Origin: Osedax fenrisi | Lineage: Eukaryota; Annelida; Polychaeta; Sabellida; Siboglinidae | NCBI GenBank assembly: GCA_964019155.1 | Contig: OZ025241.1 | Location: 4,503,293 to 4,567,292 of the forward strand | Direction: 5' to 3' | DNA: 64,000 nt | Shown: positions 34,490 through 46,149 of the stretch, one piece after another | How positions within the stretch are numbered: the stretch's first letter is position 1 | Layout: every line of letters starts with the position of its first letter | The notes under the pieces: generated by a model | What the model was told of the DNA's origin: nothing | Databases searched by the model: none | What the model saw: only the letters and a program-made list of their open reading frames with translations | Made by a program: the position numbers and the translations under genes

Positions 34490-35095
34490 GTTTATATATA
34501 AACTGTCTATAGACAAAGTAAAGGATCAATGAAAGCGAATCGCTTTATTATTCGATATCTACTGACAATATGTGCAGGGCCATATATCATAATTTTAATA
34601 TGTATACAATTAAAACATAAATAATAATTCAATTTTATTTTTAAAATAAAAATAAAATAAATTACGCTGGAATAAACAGTAGTGTAAATATATAATTAAG
34701 AACAAATAAATTTTTTTTAAAAGATTAATATTAATTTGAAAAAAAACAGTATAAATTTACTAAACTTAATTAGCAACAATGGTGTAACGAATCCTGGAAT
34801 AGAATCTTCTATAGTATTCCTAGTGATGATTTTATATCAATAGTGATGATACATGAAATGTAGACATGAGGACTAGGTATACCCGTAAGCGCACAGGTGA
34901 TGGGACATCAACAATAACAAATCATCCAATCTACAGTGAGACGTGCAATGGCGCCAAATTCCTGCCAAATATAAACATACTTTAAGGGAACTACAATCAA
35001 TACAGTTCTACAAAACTACAGTACAATAGACATATTCCTAACATTGCATTATTCATATATGCATATATGTATATATACATATATAAGATAATATA
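34490..35095. other. AT-rich DNA, nothing firm
   Basis: A moderately GC-richer part near 34790-35000 was read in all frames without a recognisable domain. Confidence 0.35.
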
Positions 35096-35099
35096 TTTT

Positions 35100-35640
35100 T
35101 AATGTAAGTAAAATAAAAAATTGAAAATAAAGGCTAAGAATGAAAACTATAAATAAAAAAAAAGTATGTATATTTTATAAATAATACTGTTTTTTTTAAT
35201 AAATAAAATAATTCTAATAACGTTTATAAATAATACTGTTTTTTTTAATAAATAAAATAATTCTAATAACGTTTATAAATAAGTTTATATTTTAATCCTT
35301 TTTATAATACTTTTTTTCTTCAAATTTTAATACTGTTTTATAAATTTTTATTATAATACTGTTTTAATTAAATATATATTTTTTTTAACTTTTTAAATAT
35401 ATTTATATAAACATAATTTTATAGAGCTTTTTTTAACATATTTATATTGTTTATAGAATTATTTTTTAAAATATTACCAATCATTATATTATTATACAGT
35501 TTTGGACCTCTAAACATATAGTGTTTTGAAATAGGGTTATTCTTATGATTTGTAAAATAAATTTTAATTATGAACCAATATATATATATACCTAAATAAC
35601 TAATTGAATTTATAATATACATTACAAAATAATGCTATAA
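35100..35640 (-). mobile_element. LINE 3' end with repeated UTR
   Basis: Minus-strand frame KIYFTNHKNNPISKHYMFRG then PKLYNNIMIGNI and INNINMLKKAL resembles the polymerase tail 'F.GP..(W/Y)N.(L/I)......S...FK..LK' of jockey/CR1-like LINEs. In the expected 3' UTR a 49-bp unit (with AATACTGTTTTTTTTAATAA) is duplicated in tandem at 35174-35272. Confidence 0.55.
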
Positions 35641-35935
35641 TTGAATATTTTAATTTTACTATATATATGTTATAAATAATACATCGCATTTAAAAATAAT
35701 GATTATCGAATGCCTAACATTGATTAGATAATTCATAAAATAAGTATGTAATATACTAATTAAACATTTTATTTATAAATATATTTATAAATATAATGTA
35801 TAATTCGTAGTAATATAGGAAGTATAATTAAACATAAATATCCATATATATCCTTATATACTTTAGTATAAGGTATACTAATATCGGTAAACATATATAA
35901 AATATATATATATATATATATATATATTTATTATG

Positions 35936-36145
35936 TTTACGACACTTACGATCAAGGTTACCATGGTTACCACGTGGAGAAGATAGTACTTCCGGTGTAT
36001 TCACGTCTACGAAGTGGGTGGCATTCTTGTATCGATCCTCAACTCAGTGAACGATATATCGCGAGATCCACCTGTCAATCAAACTGTTACGTAAGAACCG
36101 ACAATAACGGAGGTATTCGCGGTGTTGTTTCATCATCTTTATAAC
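35936..36145. promoter_or_regulatory. Promoter-like GC patch
   Basis: A 200-bp island with CpG steps holds several known metazoan promoter words: CCACGTGG (E-box), ACTTCCGG (ETS), TCGCGAGA, TGTCAATCA (TGATTGACA on the other strand, PBX/MEIS-like) and GTTACGTAAG (bZIP-like). A 65-codon plus frame (near 35943-36143, with VEKIVLPVYSRLRSGW) is also open across it, so a 5' exon is possible. No adjoining exon was recognised. Confidence 0.4.
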
Positions 36146-36307
36146 CCATATATCCATGTATACGTGGCTACCTCTCTATAGTTCTCTATCTATAGCACAA
36201 CCTATATTATTCTGCATTCATAGGTATCTCAATATCTATGTATACATATATATTGAGATACCTACGAAATATACATATATGTATATTTCTATTTCACTCT
36301 TTCCCTA

Positions 36308-36350
<43 letters not shown>

Positions 36351-37619
36351 CAATTTTAAATATTCATTTTTGTATAACCATAAATAGTAATGTTAATAAA
36401 AATAAAAATATCTTAATTTTCACTAAGGGACAAATAATGATAAATAATACAAAATATATTAAACATAAACCTAAACATAAAGATAAAATATATGTTCCTA
36501 TATGAATATAATATTACGTATACGTGTGATATATCTAATAAGATTTTATCTTAAGGTCTTAATTATGTTTTATAATAAATAAATATTGCATAGCTTTTCA
36601 GATTTTAAATTAGTTTTTTTTATAGATAATAGTATATAATATATCATATATAACATTTACTATATATTGAAATATTAAAAAATTTTAAAGATTTTTGAAG
36701 TTTGGAATTTTTATAAATAATTATATAAAAATAATATGTATTTATAAGTAATATATGAGTTTTTATACTATTGTCTTTGTAAATCAAAGTAGGTACATCT
36801 GTGAGTAATTTACATATTTATTTAAAAATACTAAATAATTAAGTAACATATAATCATGTATTTATATAAATGGAAATGTTTTCTATTATATTTTAATTAA
36901 AATAATTAATTAATAAAACTTCTCAGAACGAATCATAATACGGACACTTAATATATGGTATTAATATTTAATGAATGAATATTTGTATTCAAAAATTACA
37001 AGATATTTATATTATATAATTATGAATTTTATTATGATTTTCACATTTTATTTGATATTTGTATTCAATATAAAACGGTGGTGTCCGTATTCGATATAAA
37101 TTCTAAAATGCATACACCATATGTCATAATACGGATACCCAATAGAGTATATATATATATATATATATATATACCACTAGGTGAATTTACTATATAGTAT
37201 TGATGAACTAATCCGATACAATTTTGAAATTTTTTCATTAAACGTACCCCATTACTATTTAGACAAAATGTAGAATTATGTGTTGAGGTAGCCGTCTCCT
37301 ATACTCTCATTGTAATGTTAACTGCACAGTAATACTAATTAGTATATTTTATTATGTATTGTACTTAAATAACAATTATTGTAACAATACTCATCAATAC
37401 AATACAACATACGTTCGCGTTGCGTGTTGCATTAATTAAAGTAATTTAAACAATGATCAGATGGATTAGTGTATTCCTAATTTATATATGTAAAAGACCT
37501 ATATGTATATATACCTATAGGTAAAATCTAACTTAAATTTATAATCTTCCAGATTTTAATATATATATATATATATATATATACTAATATTTATTCATTG
37601 AATCAAGTTTATATATTTT

Positions 37620-37701
37620 ATTTTTGTTATTTTTATTTGGTGGAGTCCTTTCATCCCTGCAGGAATTTAGATGAAGTTTTCACTTATAACCATATGGTTA
37701 T

Positions 37702-37749
<48 letters not shown>

Positions 37750-37790
37750 ATCTAATGTCCCTTCGAAGCCGCTCATATATACATATCGAA
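37620..37790 (-). mobile_element. SINE-A 3' fragment split by TA repeats
   Basis: The minus-strand 3' part of SINE-A is present (TGGTGGAGTCCTTTCATCCC, then AACTTCATC-type sequence mirrored as GATGAAGTTTTCACTTATAA). TA tracts at 37701-37746 interrupt it before CCTTCGAAGCCGCTC. The head is missing. Confidence 0.75.
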
Positions 37791-37794
37791 TAAA

Positions 37795-38033
37795 ATTAAA
37801 ATAACTGATACAAATAGACCCCACAAGAAGTCATAGACTTATAGATGCTATAAATAACAGTGAGGGGCGTAGGAAAGTTCACAATAAATAGTATTTGTTT
37901 GTATTTTGATTTATTGTTTATTAAGTTATTGATAAATACAAGAGAAAAAAAACAAAATCTGTCTTGATTCGAACCCGGGACCTCTGGATTAATAGATGTT
38001 GACTGTTCCACTGAGTCATTGACCCCAGAAAAA
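37795..38033 (-). mobile_element. SINE-B, tRNA-derived
   Basis: Minus-strand element whose head (about 37968-38033) reads GTCAATGACTCAGTGGAAC (A-box-like) and GGTCCCGGGTTCGAATC (B box). The body includes AAATACTATTTATTGTG and the end segment with TAAGTCTATGACTTC. It aligns along its length with the copy at 43140-43353. It differs from SINE-A in head and body, so it is a second family. Confidence 0.75.
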
Positions 38034-38139
38034 TATATATATATATATATTATTAAATGTAGATTCATTGATGGTATTAAAATTAAAACGCACGTGATTT
38101 GTATGTAAATCACAATAACTCACACGCTTATAGCTGATT

Positions 38140-38725
38140 GGTTATAGGGTGTCCATATTAATGTATCAAGAGTTAATAACAATATATAGCAATCATGTAT
38201 ATAATATTTAGAATGATTTAGCTCTTAATAATATATTTTAATTATAAATTAATACATTTCATTTACAAACTAAATACGGACAGTGCCCGAATACGGACAC
38301 TCTCGGTATCTCAGGAACCATAAATCCTGCAAAAAAATGTTTAATGAATAAAATATTCAAAATTATATAAATAGTCAAAATAAGTATTTTTTATTTTTAA
38401 ATTATTCAAAATATGGCTTATATATCAAATAAACTGATTTTTTATAAAGTTTTTAAATTTATGAAAAAAAATTTCAACTTAAAACCTTCTCAAGAATATA
38501 CAAATATATCGATATAATATATCAATATATTAGGAAAAACTAAAATATTTAAAACATTATATACATAATTGCTATATTTATTATCAAATATTAATTAAGT
38601 TATATAGCATATATCTAGAGGTAATATAAGTCCCTGATATGGACACTCTATAGAGTGTCTATAGAAGTATTAATACGGACAGTATCGGACAGTGTCCGTC
38701 GGACACCCTATAACCAATCGCGCAG
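38140..38725. mobile_element. MITE with GATTGGTTATAGGGTGTCC ends
   Basis: GATTGGTTATAGGGTGTCC at the left is exactly mirrored by GGACACCCTATAACCAATC at the right. Inside lie several TACGGACA words shared with the large element that surrounds it, which suggests a non-autonomous relative or a subterminal-repeat derivative. It is non-coding. Confidence 0.6.
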
Positions 38726-39425
38726 CGTGTAAACCATTCTGATTTTCATAAAATCGTGTACGTTAAAATATTTATACCACCAATGAAGCTAAATCTAAAA
38801 ATGTTATTATGAAAATGTTATTATTTAGATACTTAAATTGTATTATTAATTAATAAAATGGTAAAAATTAATAATTAATTACTAATTAAATTATATTAAA
38901 TTATTCATAAAATTAATTATAAATAATATTATTGTAATTTATCTCATTGGTTCATCAACATATATACGTTATCTAGTGGTATATAGGGTATACCCGGATA
39001 TATCCGTATTCGGAAATGGGTACCGAATACGGACACTAAGATGGGTAAATCTGTATACATATTATGAATTTCATATTTATTAATTATTTTTTAACGGTTT
39101 ATAATCTAATTAGTATGTACAAAAAAAAAAAAAAAATTGAAGGTTTTATATGCAACAGTAATTTCAAAATTAACATGGTGTATATATATAGATAAATTTA
39201 ACATGTAAGAGATAGGAAAATATTTTAAGCAGGCAATATACATATTTATAATATTCGTATTGATATAAAAATGTACAATATCTTAATACTATGATAAATC
39301 AATTTAAATATCATGTTAAAATATTTTTAATAATTTTTACCTAGAATTCCTGGAAGATTAACTAAATATTTTTTTTTTTTTAAATCCAACATATTTTAAT
39401 TTTACATAATTTATTAATAATAATA

Positions 39426-39465
<40 letters not shown>

Positions 39466-40157
39466 TATAAAGTATTAATATAATGAAGTATGTGGGATAA
39501 TTAAAAAAAATAAGGTTTGATAAGTTTTTTTTACAAATATATGTATTTTATTAAGAAAAAAAGTAACAAATTGTTTTGAAAAAATACTGGCTATATTATA
39601 AAAAAAATATTTTTTTTGTTTTTTTTATAGTAACTAACTATTTCATTAATCAGATGTTAAAGTTTGTCGGTTTCATTTTTGAAATTAAATACATAATGAA
39701 AGAAATACTTTTGGTTTTTTTAAGACAATTTTATTAATTTTTGTTATGAACAGTTTAAATAATATATATATATATATAATACATAAATAATAATATATGT
39801 AACAGAAAATAAGAATTAATTTCTATAAGAATACATGGTGAGCATAATAAAGTTTAATATAGATAAACTTACTATATAAATATAATATACTATAATACAA
39901 AATTAAAAGATAAAACTTCGATAAAGACAAGATTGACTGGATATTTAGACTGATTTATATAGAATATATTTCTATATAAAATATATATACAAATATATAA
40001 AATATATATAGATATATAAAAATATTATCAAAATAATATATTCAAATATATTCAAAAAATATATACAAAAATTTATAAAAATTATATAAAAAATATATAC
40101 AAAAAATCAACAAATATCAAACTAATTTTATACAAACTAAATTTATACAAATAGAAA

Positions 40158-40620
40158 TTAATAAAAATGAAAATCTTTTTTAGAATAACATCTTTTAAGC
40201 ATTAATTTCCTAGCAAGAATCGTACTTCTTATTCTTCCATCTCTCATTTCTGGATTGCAACTCATATTTGCTGTTTTGGATACACTCCGTACCACTCTTT
40301 CAACTGCTTGTGTATGAAATGGGTATGGTTTGAAGGTAAATATAGGGGTTGCAGAAGGGGTATACGATTTCAATTCTTCAGTGCTAATGTGTTTAGTAAG
40401 GATAGATTCTAGCAGATATATCAGAAGTATTCATGAAATACATAGTTTGAAGAATCTGCATCAGATATATAATTCTCATCGTCATCATCAGATGAATCAC
40501 CAGATGATAGCGGAATGATATCTGAATCATCGTGTCGTTGGTTTTCATCGTCATCATAGTCTTCATTATCAGAAAGTGTATCGAAGCTAAATACATTGAG
40601 TATATATTAGTTAATAGAAA
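40158..40620 (-). pseudogene. Transposon protein remnant, acidic linker plus HTQAVER block
   Basis: On the minus strand, an acidic Ser/Asp-rich stretch (SFDTLSDNEDYDDDENQRHD then SSDDDDENYISDADSS, 40590-40435) is followed after a frame break by ESILTKHISTEELKSYTP, FKPYPFHTQAVERVVRSVSK and CNPEMRDGRIRSTILARKLM, ending in a stop at 40158. The block 'P.HTQAVER.V..V......C....RDG.IR....(S/A)RK' recalls C termini of mobile-element proteins seen in several invertebrates. This is a remembered pattern, not a search result. The position just inside the right inverted end suggests the C terminus of the element's own transposase. Confidence 0.45.
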
Positions 40621-40839
40621 AATACATATAAATATTAATATAAATATATAAATATCACGTCGGACACCCCCGTTATCTATTGAATAAAATGATTAAATAA
40701 AATTTTAAAATCACAATATTATCTATAATCTTATAATATTAATATATTGTAATTTTGAATACAAATATTGAGTCATAAAATGTTAATACCATGTATTGTT
40801 AAAGTGTCCGTATTAGGTTAATTTCCCCTATAGGGGATA

Positions 40840-41625
40840 TATATATACATATATGTAATTATTTAAAACGGTTTTTAGTTTAAATTTGTTTTCATACATT
40901 TAAAAATGTAATAAAAAACAGTTTATTGGATATATCAGAATTATGGTTATATCAAAACCTATCAGTTTATTGGATATATCAGAACCTATGTCAAATAATA
41001 AAAAATAAAAAATACTTATTTAGAATATTTATATAATTATAAATATTGTATTCATTGCATATTTTGTTCTATGATTTATATTTTATGATATACCGAGATT
41101 GTCTGTATTAGAGCAATCTCAGTATAAGATACTTTTACCTATATACACAAAATTATAATAACTATTTTATTTAAATTATTATTAAATATAATCATTCATT
41201 ATATTTATAATAAGAATTACCCATATAATATTTTCATAATTAATATTATACAACACAAATATATTTTTTAATTAATTGTAAGTCTGTGATATAATGGATA
41301 TTGCAAATATAATGGACATTCAAATTGTTACATACGCTTTTGATTTTATCTATTAAATATGAATTTTCAAATGTAATATATTATTAAAATGAATCCATGT
41401 AGTTTGTAAGAAATTTATAATTATATTACAATTTTCAACATTATTATTATTATTAAATAGAATTTATGTATAGATTTTATGAAGTAGTTTTATAGTTAAA
41501 TTCTCCAATTTTCAAATATTGTTTTCGTAAATCCATATTCATATGTTGAAATACATATGTTTGATCATACTGATCAAATGTATAATTATTATTATCGTAT
41601 TTATATAATTATATAATTCTTATTT

Positions 41626-41673
<48 letters not shown>

Positions 41674-42600
41674 ATAGAATTCATTATTTATTATTTATTG
41701 TAATAATTAATCAAGTACTTGACGAGGAGCGTTATATTAATTTAATAATAGTATTTAGATGAATAATTTAAATTGATTTATTTATATTTAGCCAAATATA
41801 TTATTGCAAGTATAAAGTTGAAATAATTATTAACGAATATATACAGTTATTTAAATAAATACAGATTAATAGGAACTTTTAAATAATAAAGAATATACAG
41901 CGTCTTACAATTACCGTAAAAATAAACGTATACTCGAAATTAGATAATATAATAAATAATATAAAGTTATTGATACATTTTCTCATGAGATTATAATATT
42001 TGTAAAATTATTTCACAACTTAAAATAAATGAAATACTTCTTAACTTAATAACTAATTCATAAAACTCATATATTACATTTTACAATGATATAGCTCTTT
42101 AAGTATGTCTCAAATAAAGCATTATCAACGAATATATAAATATTTAATAATGTCGCATAGCAGCGTAAATACTAGAATGACTGCGACATAATTATGTCGC
42201 ATACTCGGCGTAAGCCTCGCTTGTTATTAGGAGAATATCAATACGAACAGAATACACAACCTACCACATGATCTATAACGATAACTATACACCTATTGTT
42301 ATAATGAACTTACTTAGAAGTATTGTTCTAATACATGTGTACTGAATACATGTACACGTTGCTGTATAGTTAACTATAGTTCTTATGTATAATTCTTGTT
42401 TATAATGAACTATAGTACATAGATTTGTAAATGAAAAGTTTAACTGTAGATAGATGCTTATATGTTATGTAAATATAATTAAAAAATATTATATTATTAT
42501 AAAGTATAGTCATTATAATATATACACACACATATATATATATATGCTATTAAGTCTCATATCCAAATTAACAAGTATTATAAGTCAACGTATATCATCT
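40840..42600. other. AT-rich DNA with minor palindromes
   Basis: No gene was recognised. It contains a TA tract near 41627-41668 and a 20-bp perfect palindrome TGCGACATAATTATGTCGCA at 42182-42201, close to another TCGCATAGCAGCG word. Confidence 0.4.
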
Positions 42601-42619
42601 TAACTACAACCTACAGATA

Positions 42620-42720
42620 TATTCAGGGGGTGTTACTCGGGTGAATACGGGGTGAACCCATCGCTATTGGGCTGCGGGGAACAAGCCGACTCGCTGTATT
42701 GTTTCTGTAGTGGACACTTA
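42620..42720. promoter_or_regulatory. GC-rich patch upstream of E-box array
   Basis: One hundred bases of unusually high GC (for example GGGGTGTTACTCGGGTG and GGGCTGCGGGGAACAAGCCG) immediately precede the CACGTG array. Together they look like a proximal promoter or enhancer; no transcript can be assigned. Confidence 0.35.
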
Positions 42721-42735
42721 TGTAATATATAATAC

Positions 42736-42845
42736 CCACGTGACGCTATACCAACGTGACTAATGCACACGTGACTCTATACCCACGTGGCGCAATACTC
42801 ACGTGACGCAATACCCACGTGACGTAGTGACCACGTGACGCGAGT
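42736..42845. promoter_or_regulatory. Tandem array of CACGTGACG sites
   Basis: Seven or eight copies of CACGTGAC(G) or one-base variants occur at intervals of roughly 14-19 bp. Linkers repeat as CAATACC or CTATACC, so the array is a minisatellite built on an E-box. The extended word resembles the GTCACGTGAC class of bHLH-Zip sites (USF/MITF/TFEB; family knowledge). Confidence 0.6.
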
Positions 42846-43139
42846 TAATATACATCGCACTTTTATTACTCTCGTGTTATTCGTATTATTACTATATCGT
42901 TAATAAATAATATTGTAATATTACACTATATAAGAGTGTATTAAATTAATACTATTAATACTTTGTTTTAAACTCAATGTCCGTGGTTAACTATAGTTAC
43001 CTATATATAATGTGTTAACATATATGTATTAATACGATTATAACTTTAAATTTAAATTAAATACATACATTCGAAATAAACATATATTAATAATATTTAT
43101 TTATTGAAATCCTATATATATATATATTGAATACAATAC

Positions 43140-43353
43140 AAAATAGCGGATACAAATGGACTACTCAAGAATTCATAGACTTATACACGTTTTAAATAAC
43201 TGTAAGGGCTCCGGACAATAAAATACAAATAGTAACATTTTGTTATTGTGTTTTGATTTATCGTTTATTAAGTTCTTACTGCCTGGAGTCGAACACGGGA
43301 CCTTTGGCTTACTATCTTTTGGTTGTCCCACTGAATCAAATACCCCATTTATA
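43140..43353 (-). mobile_element. SINE-B, second copy
   Basis: Minus-strand copy aligned with 37795-38033. The head (43268-43350) reads GGGGTATTTGATTCAGTGGG and AAAGGTCCCGTGTTCGACTC. The body contains TTTAAAACGTGTATAAGTC and TCTTGAGTAGTCCATTTGTA. The B box is mutated (GTTCGACTC). Confidence 0.7.
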
Positions 43354-43749
43354 TAAGTATACTGTCTATACAAAATTAACAATGTAGGTATGATGCATAT
43401 TATTAACATCAATTATTATATAATAACATATTATGTTTCATAATTATACATTTATAATATAAACTTAGTTATGGAAATATAGAATTAATACAATTGAGCT
43501 ATATAAATAAATATATATAAATAATTATACAATTTATTTATGAAGAAAATTCATTAATTCCAATTTATGTATGAAACAACCTCCTGTATGAGTTATTTAG
43601 ATAGTATACATATACTCTTTAATCTCAAATTATTCATTGTATTATATAAATATAGAATAAATATTATATGTATTAATAGAATATATAATACGTTATTAAT
43701 CAGATGAACTATAATATAGCGTAATAATATATTATTGATTCACGGAGAT

Positions 43750-43900
43750 TCACGGAAAATCTCGGAGAATCACGGCCAACTATTGATTGCGTCATAAGAC
43801 TGCCTGAAGCGAAGAGATTAAATTCGTGTTCTCCTCATCTTCTTTGTATGCGACACGCTGCCATTGACAACCATCAGATACATACATCTACATATGTGGT
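43750..43900. other. Complex-sequence pocket, possible exon
   Basis: Near 43750-43790 TCACGGA words repeat three or four times. On the minus strand, after CATATGTAG, the frame MYVSDGCQWQRVAYKEDEEN then TNLISSLQAVL stays open to 43797. It looks protein-like and has a plausible acceptor, but no good donor was found. No domain was recognised. Confidence 0.25.
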
Positions 43901-44127
43901 ATAATACGTTACAGTATAACAACAGGATATGATATATTTACATATTTACTAAAGTACAATGTTACCTTCTAATAATTATAGATGAATAGATAGATAAATA
44001 TAATATTTAAAATTAATATAAAGTAAAATAATAATATAATAACACGTTTATAATCAAAGAGTATGATATATCTATTGTATCTAATAAGAAGATGTAGTAT
44101 AGCCATTATATATATGTATATAATAAA

Positions 44128-44240
44128 AACTGCATGTGTGGCTCAGTTGGCTAAGGCGTCAGACACACAATCAGTAGGACGCGGGTTCGAGCCTCGTCCA
44201 GAACATTAATTAATTTTATAAAATAGGTCTTAAATAGGAC
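44128..44240 (+). mobile_element. SINE-A head fragment
   Basis: The 5' part of SINE-A, with A box TGGCTCAGTTGGCTAAGG and B box GGGTTCGAGCC. It is followed by CATTAATTAATTTTATAAA and GGTCTTAAATAGGAC, then diverges. It looks like a tRNA gene at first sight, but the same head with the same downstream body recurs at 62738 and 63962. Confidence 0.8.
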
Positions 44241-44289
44241 GGAGAATATATTCTAGAGAATATACCCCTAAAGGGGTAGATAGAAGATG

Positions 44290-44980
44290 AGATGCATGGT
44301 TACTAATAGATGGTAGTGAAGATCTTTATACTAGAGAAGCAGAAATGTAAAAAGGATTATTCGACAATTCGAAGAGTATATTAAGTAATGAACAATATAT
44401 AGTATGCGATAAGCAGAGCGTTTATTAAATAGGAATCAGGGAAGTAAGTGTTGGTATTGGGATGTAGAGGAATGATCTCGAATACGTATCCTATAGGATA
44501 TATGTTGAATGGATTGATGAACGAATAACTCGATATAGATTAGGAATAGAAGATAAGGGAAGATTGATAAGGAGTTAGGAACAGTAATATATACGTGAGA
44601 GGACATGGGAATTAACTAGAGTTTTAGTGAGAGATACAGTAATTGATTTTTTTATTTTTCTAATTCTAAAAATATGATAATTTGCAGATTTAGTGATGGT
44701 GTTAATATGAGGAATGAAGGAAAGAGTATAATCAAAAAATACACCTTAGTTGGATGCAGTAGAAGAAGGAGAGTTTATACTGTTATCAATAAGAAAAGTA
44801 GGGAAATAAGTAGGATATGGAAAATTATATTATTACATGATTTTAAAAATATATTATTATATTTAGTTATTTATTTATATACATATATAAATAGGAATTC
44901 GTATTATTTATATATTATTATAATTCTATATGGAAATTTAGTAATAGTAATGTTAATTATAAATTATAAATGATAAATTA
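44290..44980 (+). pseudogene. Decayed coding stretch of unknown origin
   Basis: One plus frame from about 44298 reads DAWLLIDGSEDLYTREAEM, stop, KGLFDNSKSILSNEQYIVCD, KQSVY, stop, IGIREVSVGIGM, stop, RNDLEYVSYRIYVEWIDERI and TRYRLGIEDKGRLIRS. The residue mix is protein-like, and there are five stops in about 115 codons. A second frame, 44674-44973 (MIICRFSDGVNMRNEGKS then TLVGCSRRRRVYTVINKKS), ends in a hydrophobic AT-driven stretch. It may be one broken mobile-element gene; no family was recognised. Confidence 0.3.
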
Positions 44981-45060
44981 GTAAGATTCCTATAAGAAAG
45001 TAGACTTATTAAATTATAAAAAAGAATTTAAGAATATATTCTACCGTGCTTCTAAATCAT
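44942..45060. repeat. Direct repeat shared with 47704-47800
   Basis: TAATAGTAATGTTAAT and then ATAAATTATAAATGATAAAT through CCTATAAGAAAGTAG recur almost identically at 47704-47766. Both are followed by TTCTACCGTGCTTCTAAAT. This is an unnamed dispersed repeat 2.7 kb apart. Confidence 0.7.
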
Positions 45061-45259
45061 GCTGTTCTTCTGCCATAATATTTCCTGTTTTCGGATTTAA
45101 TCGTTTTATGATTATCATTATAATAAGCCTACTTGCTAAACTGATTATACCTACTTGCATATCGTACGGTAAATAGATACTATTTATTTGTCAATGAAGT
45201 TGTGTATTTCTATGTAAAAGAAACTATACATGATAAATAATAATTCCTAGGATTTTCAT

Positions 45260-45720
45260 ATTTTCTTACCGAGTTTAGTGAATATATTTACAGTAAGAGG
45301 TTTTATTAAGACAATCAGCAAAGAACTTCAAAGAAGAATAACAGTAATGGATTTCAGATATCTAAGAAGATTAATCAAAATATCATATAAAGACAGAATT
45401 ACAAATAAGGAATTTAGAAAAAGAGTTTTCATGATAATCGGCAATCACAAAGACCTACTAACAAAAGTGAAAGAGAGAAAGCTACGGTGATATGGTCATA
45501 TAATTCGCGACGATTACTCTATGTCAAAAATATTCCTTCAAGGTACTGTAGATGGCACAAGAAAGGTCGTCCGAGACTTAAATGGTCCGACAACATATAC
45601 GAGTGGACAGGACTACATGTATGAGACGCCATGAGAGCAGCAACAGATAGAAAAAAGTGGTGGAAAATTGTGAGCGATTCATCAGCGCCCCTACGGCTCA
45701 ACGCTACGGGATAGGTAGGT
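45260..45720 (+). mobile_element. LINE 3' end, RTE-like
   Basis: The frame MDFRYLRRLIKISYKDRITN then EFRKRVFMIIGNHKDLLTKV and KERKLR, and past a stop YGHIIRDD, IFLQGTVDGTRK, GRPRLKWSDNIYEWTGL, AMRAATDRKKWWKIVSDSSA and LNATG. This is the full C-terminal tail of RTE-like LINEs ('G.V.G.R.RGRP...W.D.I.EWTG.....A..DR..W'). It ends with the short 3' sequence GGGATAGGTAGGTAAAG. Confidence 0.75.
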
Positions 45721-46149
45721 AAAGAGGTTTTATTAGTTAACTTAAAACGTTATTGATACTATTTACCAGTTGTTAGACTTAGTATTGACTGTTCATCTTA
45801 TGTATTAAGGTAGTAATTCTGAACAATTGCTGAGGCATGTAATCTACTGATTCATTAAATAGATAGTATTCGGATAACGTTCGAATTACAGCGGTGATTC
45901 CAGTAATGTATTTATATTGTTATATTTAATTATCGAATTCTATTTTGTATTAGTACTCACTTTTATGGTGTTGTATGCGTTTTTACTTTGGCTTCCCTTT
46001 ACAACTCATCACAAATGGATCGGAATTGAGATATTAGCGACTTCTCGTTTTCCTCGCTCACGTTTGTCCTAATAATATGCTTTATAGTCTTATATGATTA
46101 GTAATACATGTGTATACATACTTATTCCTACCTATAGGTCTCTTGAGTA

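Larger units (their letters stand above)
36936..40815. mobile_element. 3.9-kb DNA transposon with long inverted ends
   Basis: The two ends begin TAATACGGACACTT and stay alignable in inverted orientation for about 155 bp, to GGTGGTGTCCG at the left (to about 37087) and GGGGGTGTCCG at the right (from about 40659). Identity is roughly 75-80% by eye. The motif TACGGACAC or close variants recurs at least ten times inside. A minus-strand protein remnant lies just inside the right end (40158-40620). The body also holds SINE-A and SINE-B pieces and a related MITE. The right border may extend to about 40834 (GGGGAAATTAACC on the other strand). The superfamily was not recognised. Confidence 0.6.

Noticed and set aside
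40330..40596. Plus and minus frames overlapping the HTQAVER remnant
   Set aside because: His/Met-rich shadows of the acidic GAT/TCATCATC-type coding stretch; not independent genes.
44128..44205. tRNA gene
   Set aside because: The A and B boxes are present, but the same head plus shared downstream body recurs at 62738 and 63962, so it is a SINE head. Mature tRNA folding was not supported.
45519..45701. Minus-strand 60-codon frame
   Set aside because: Opposite strand of a LINE C-terminal tail with clear plus-strand motifs.
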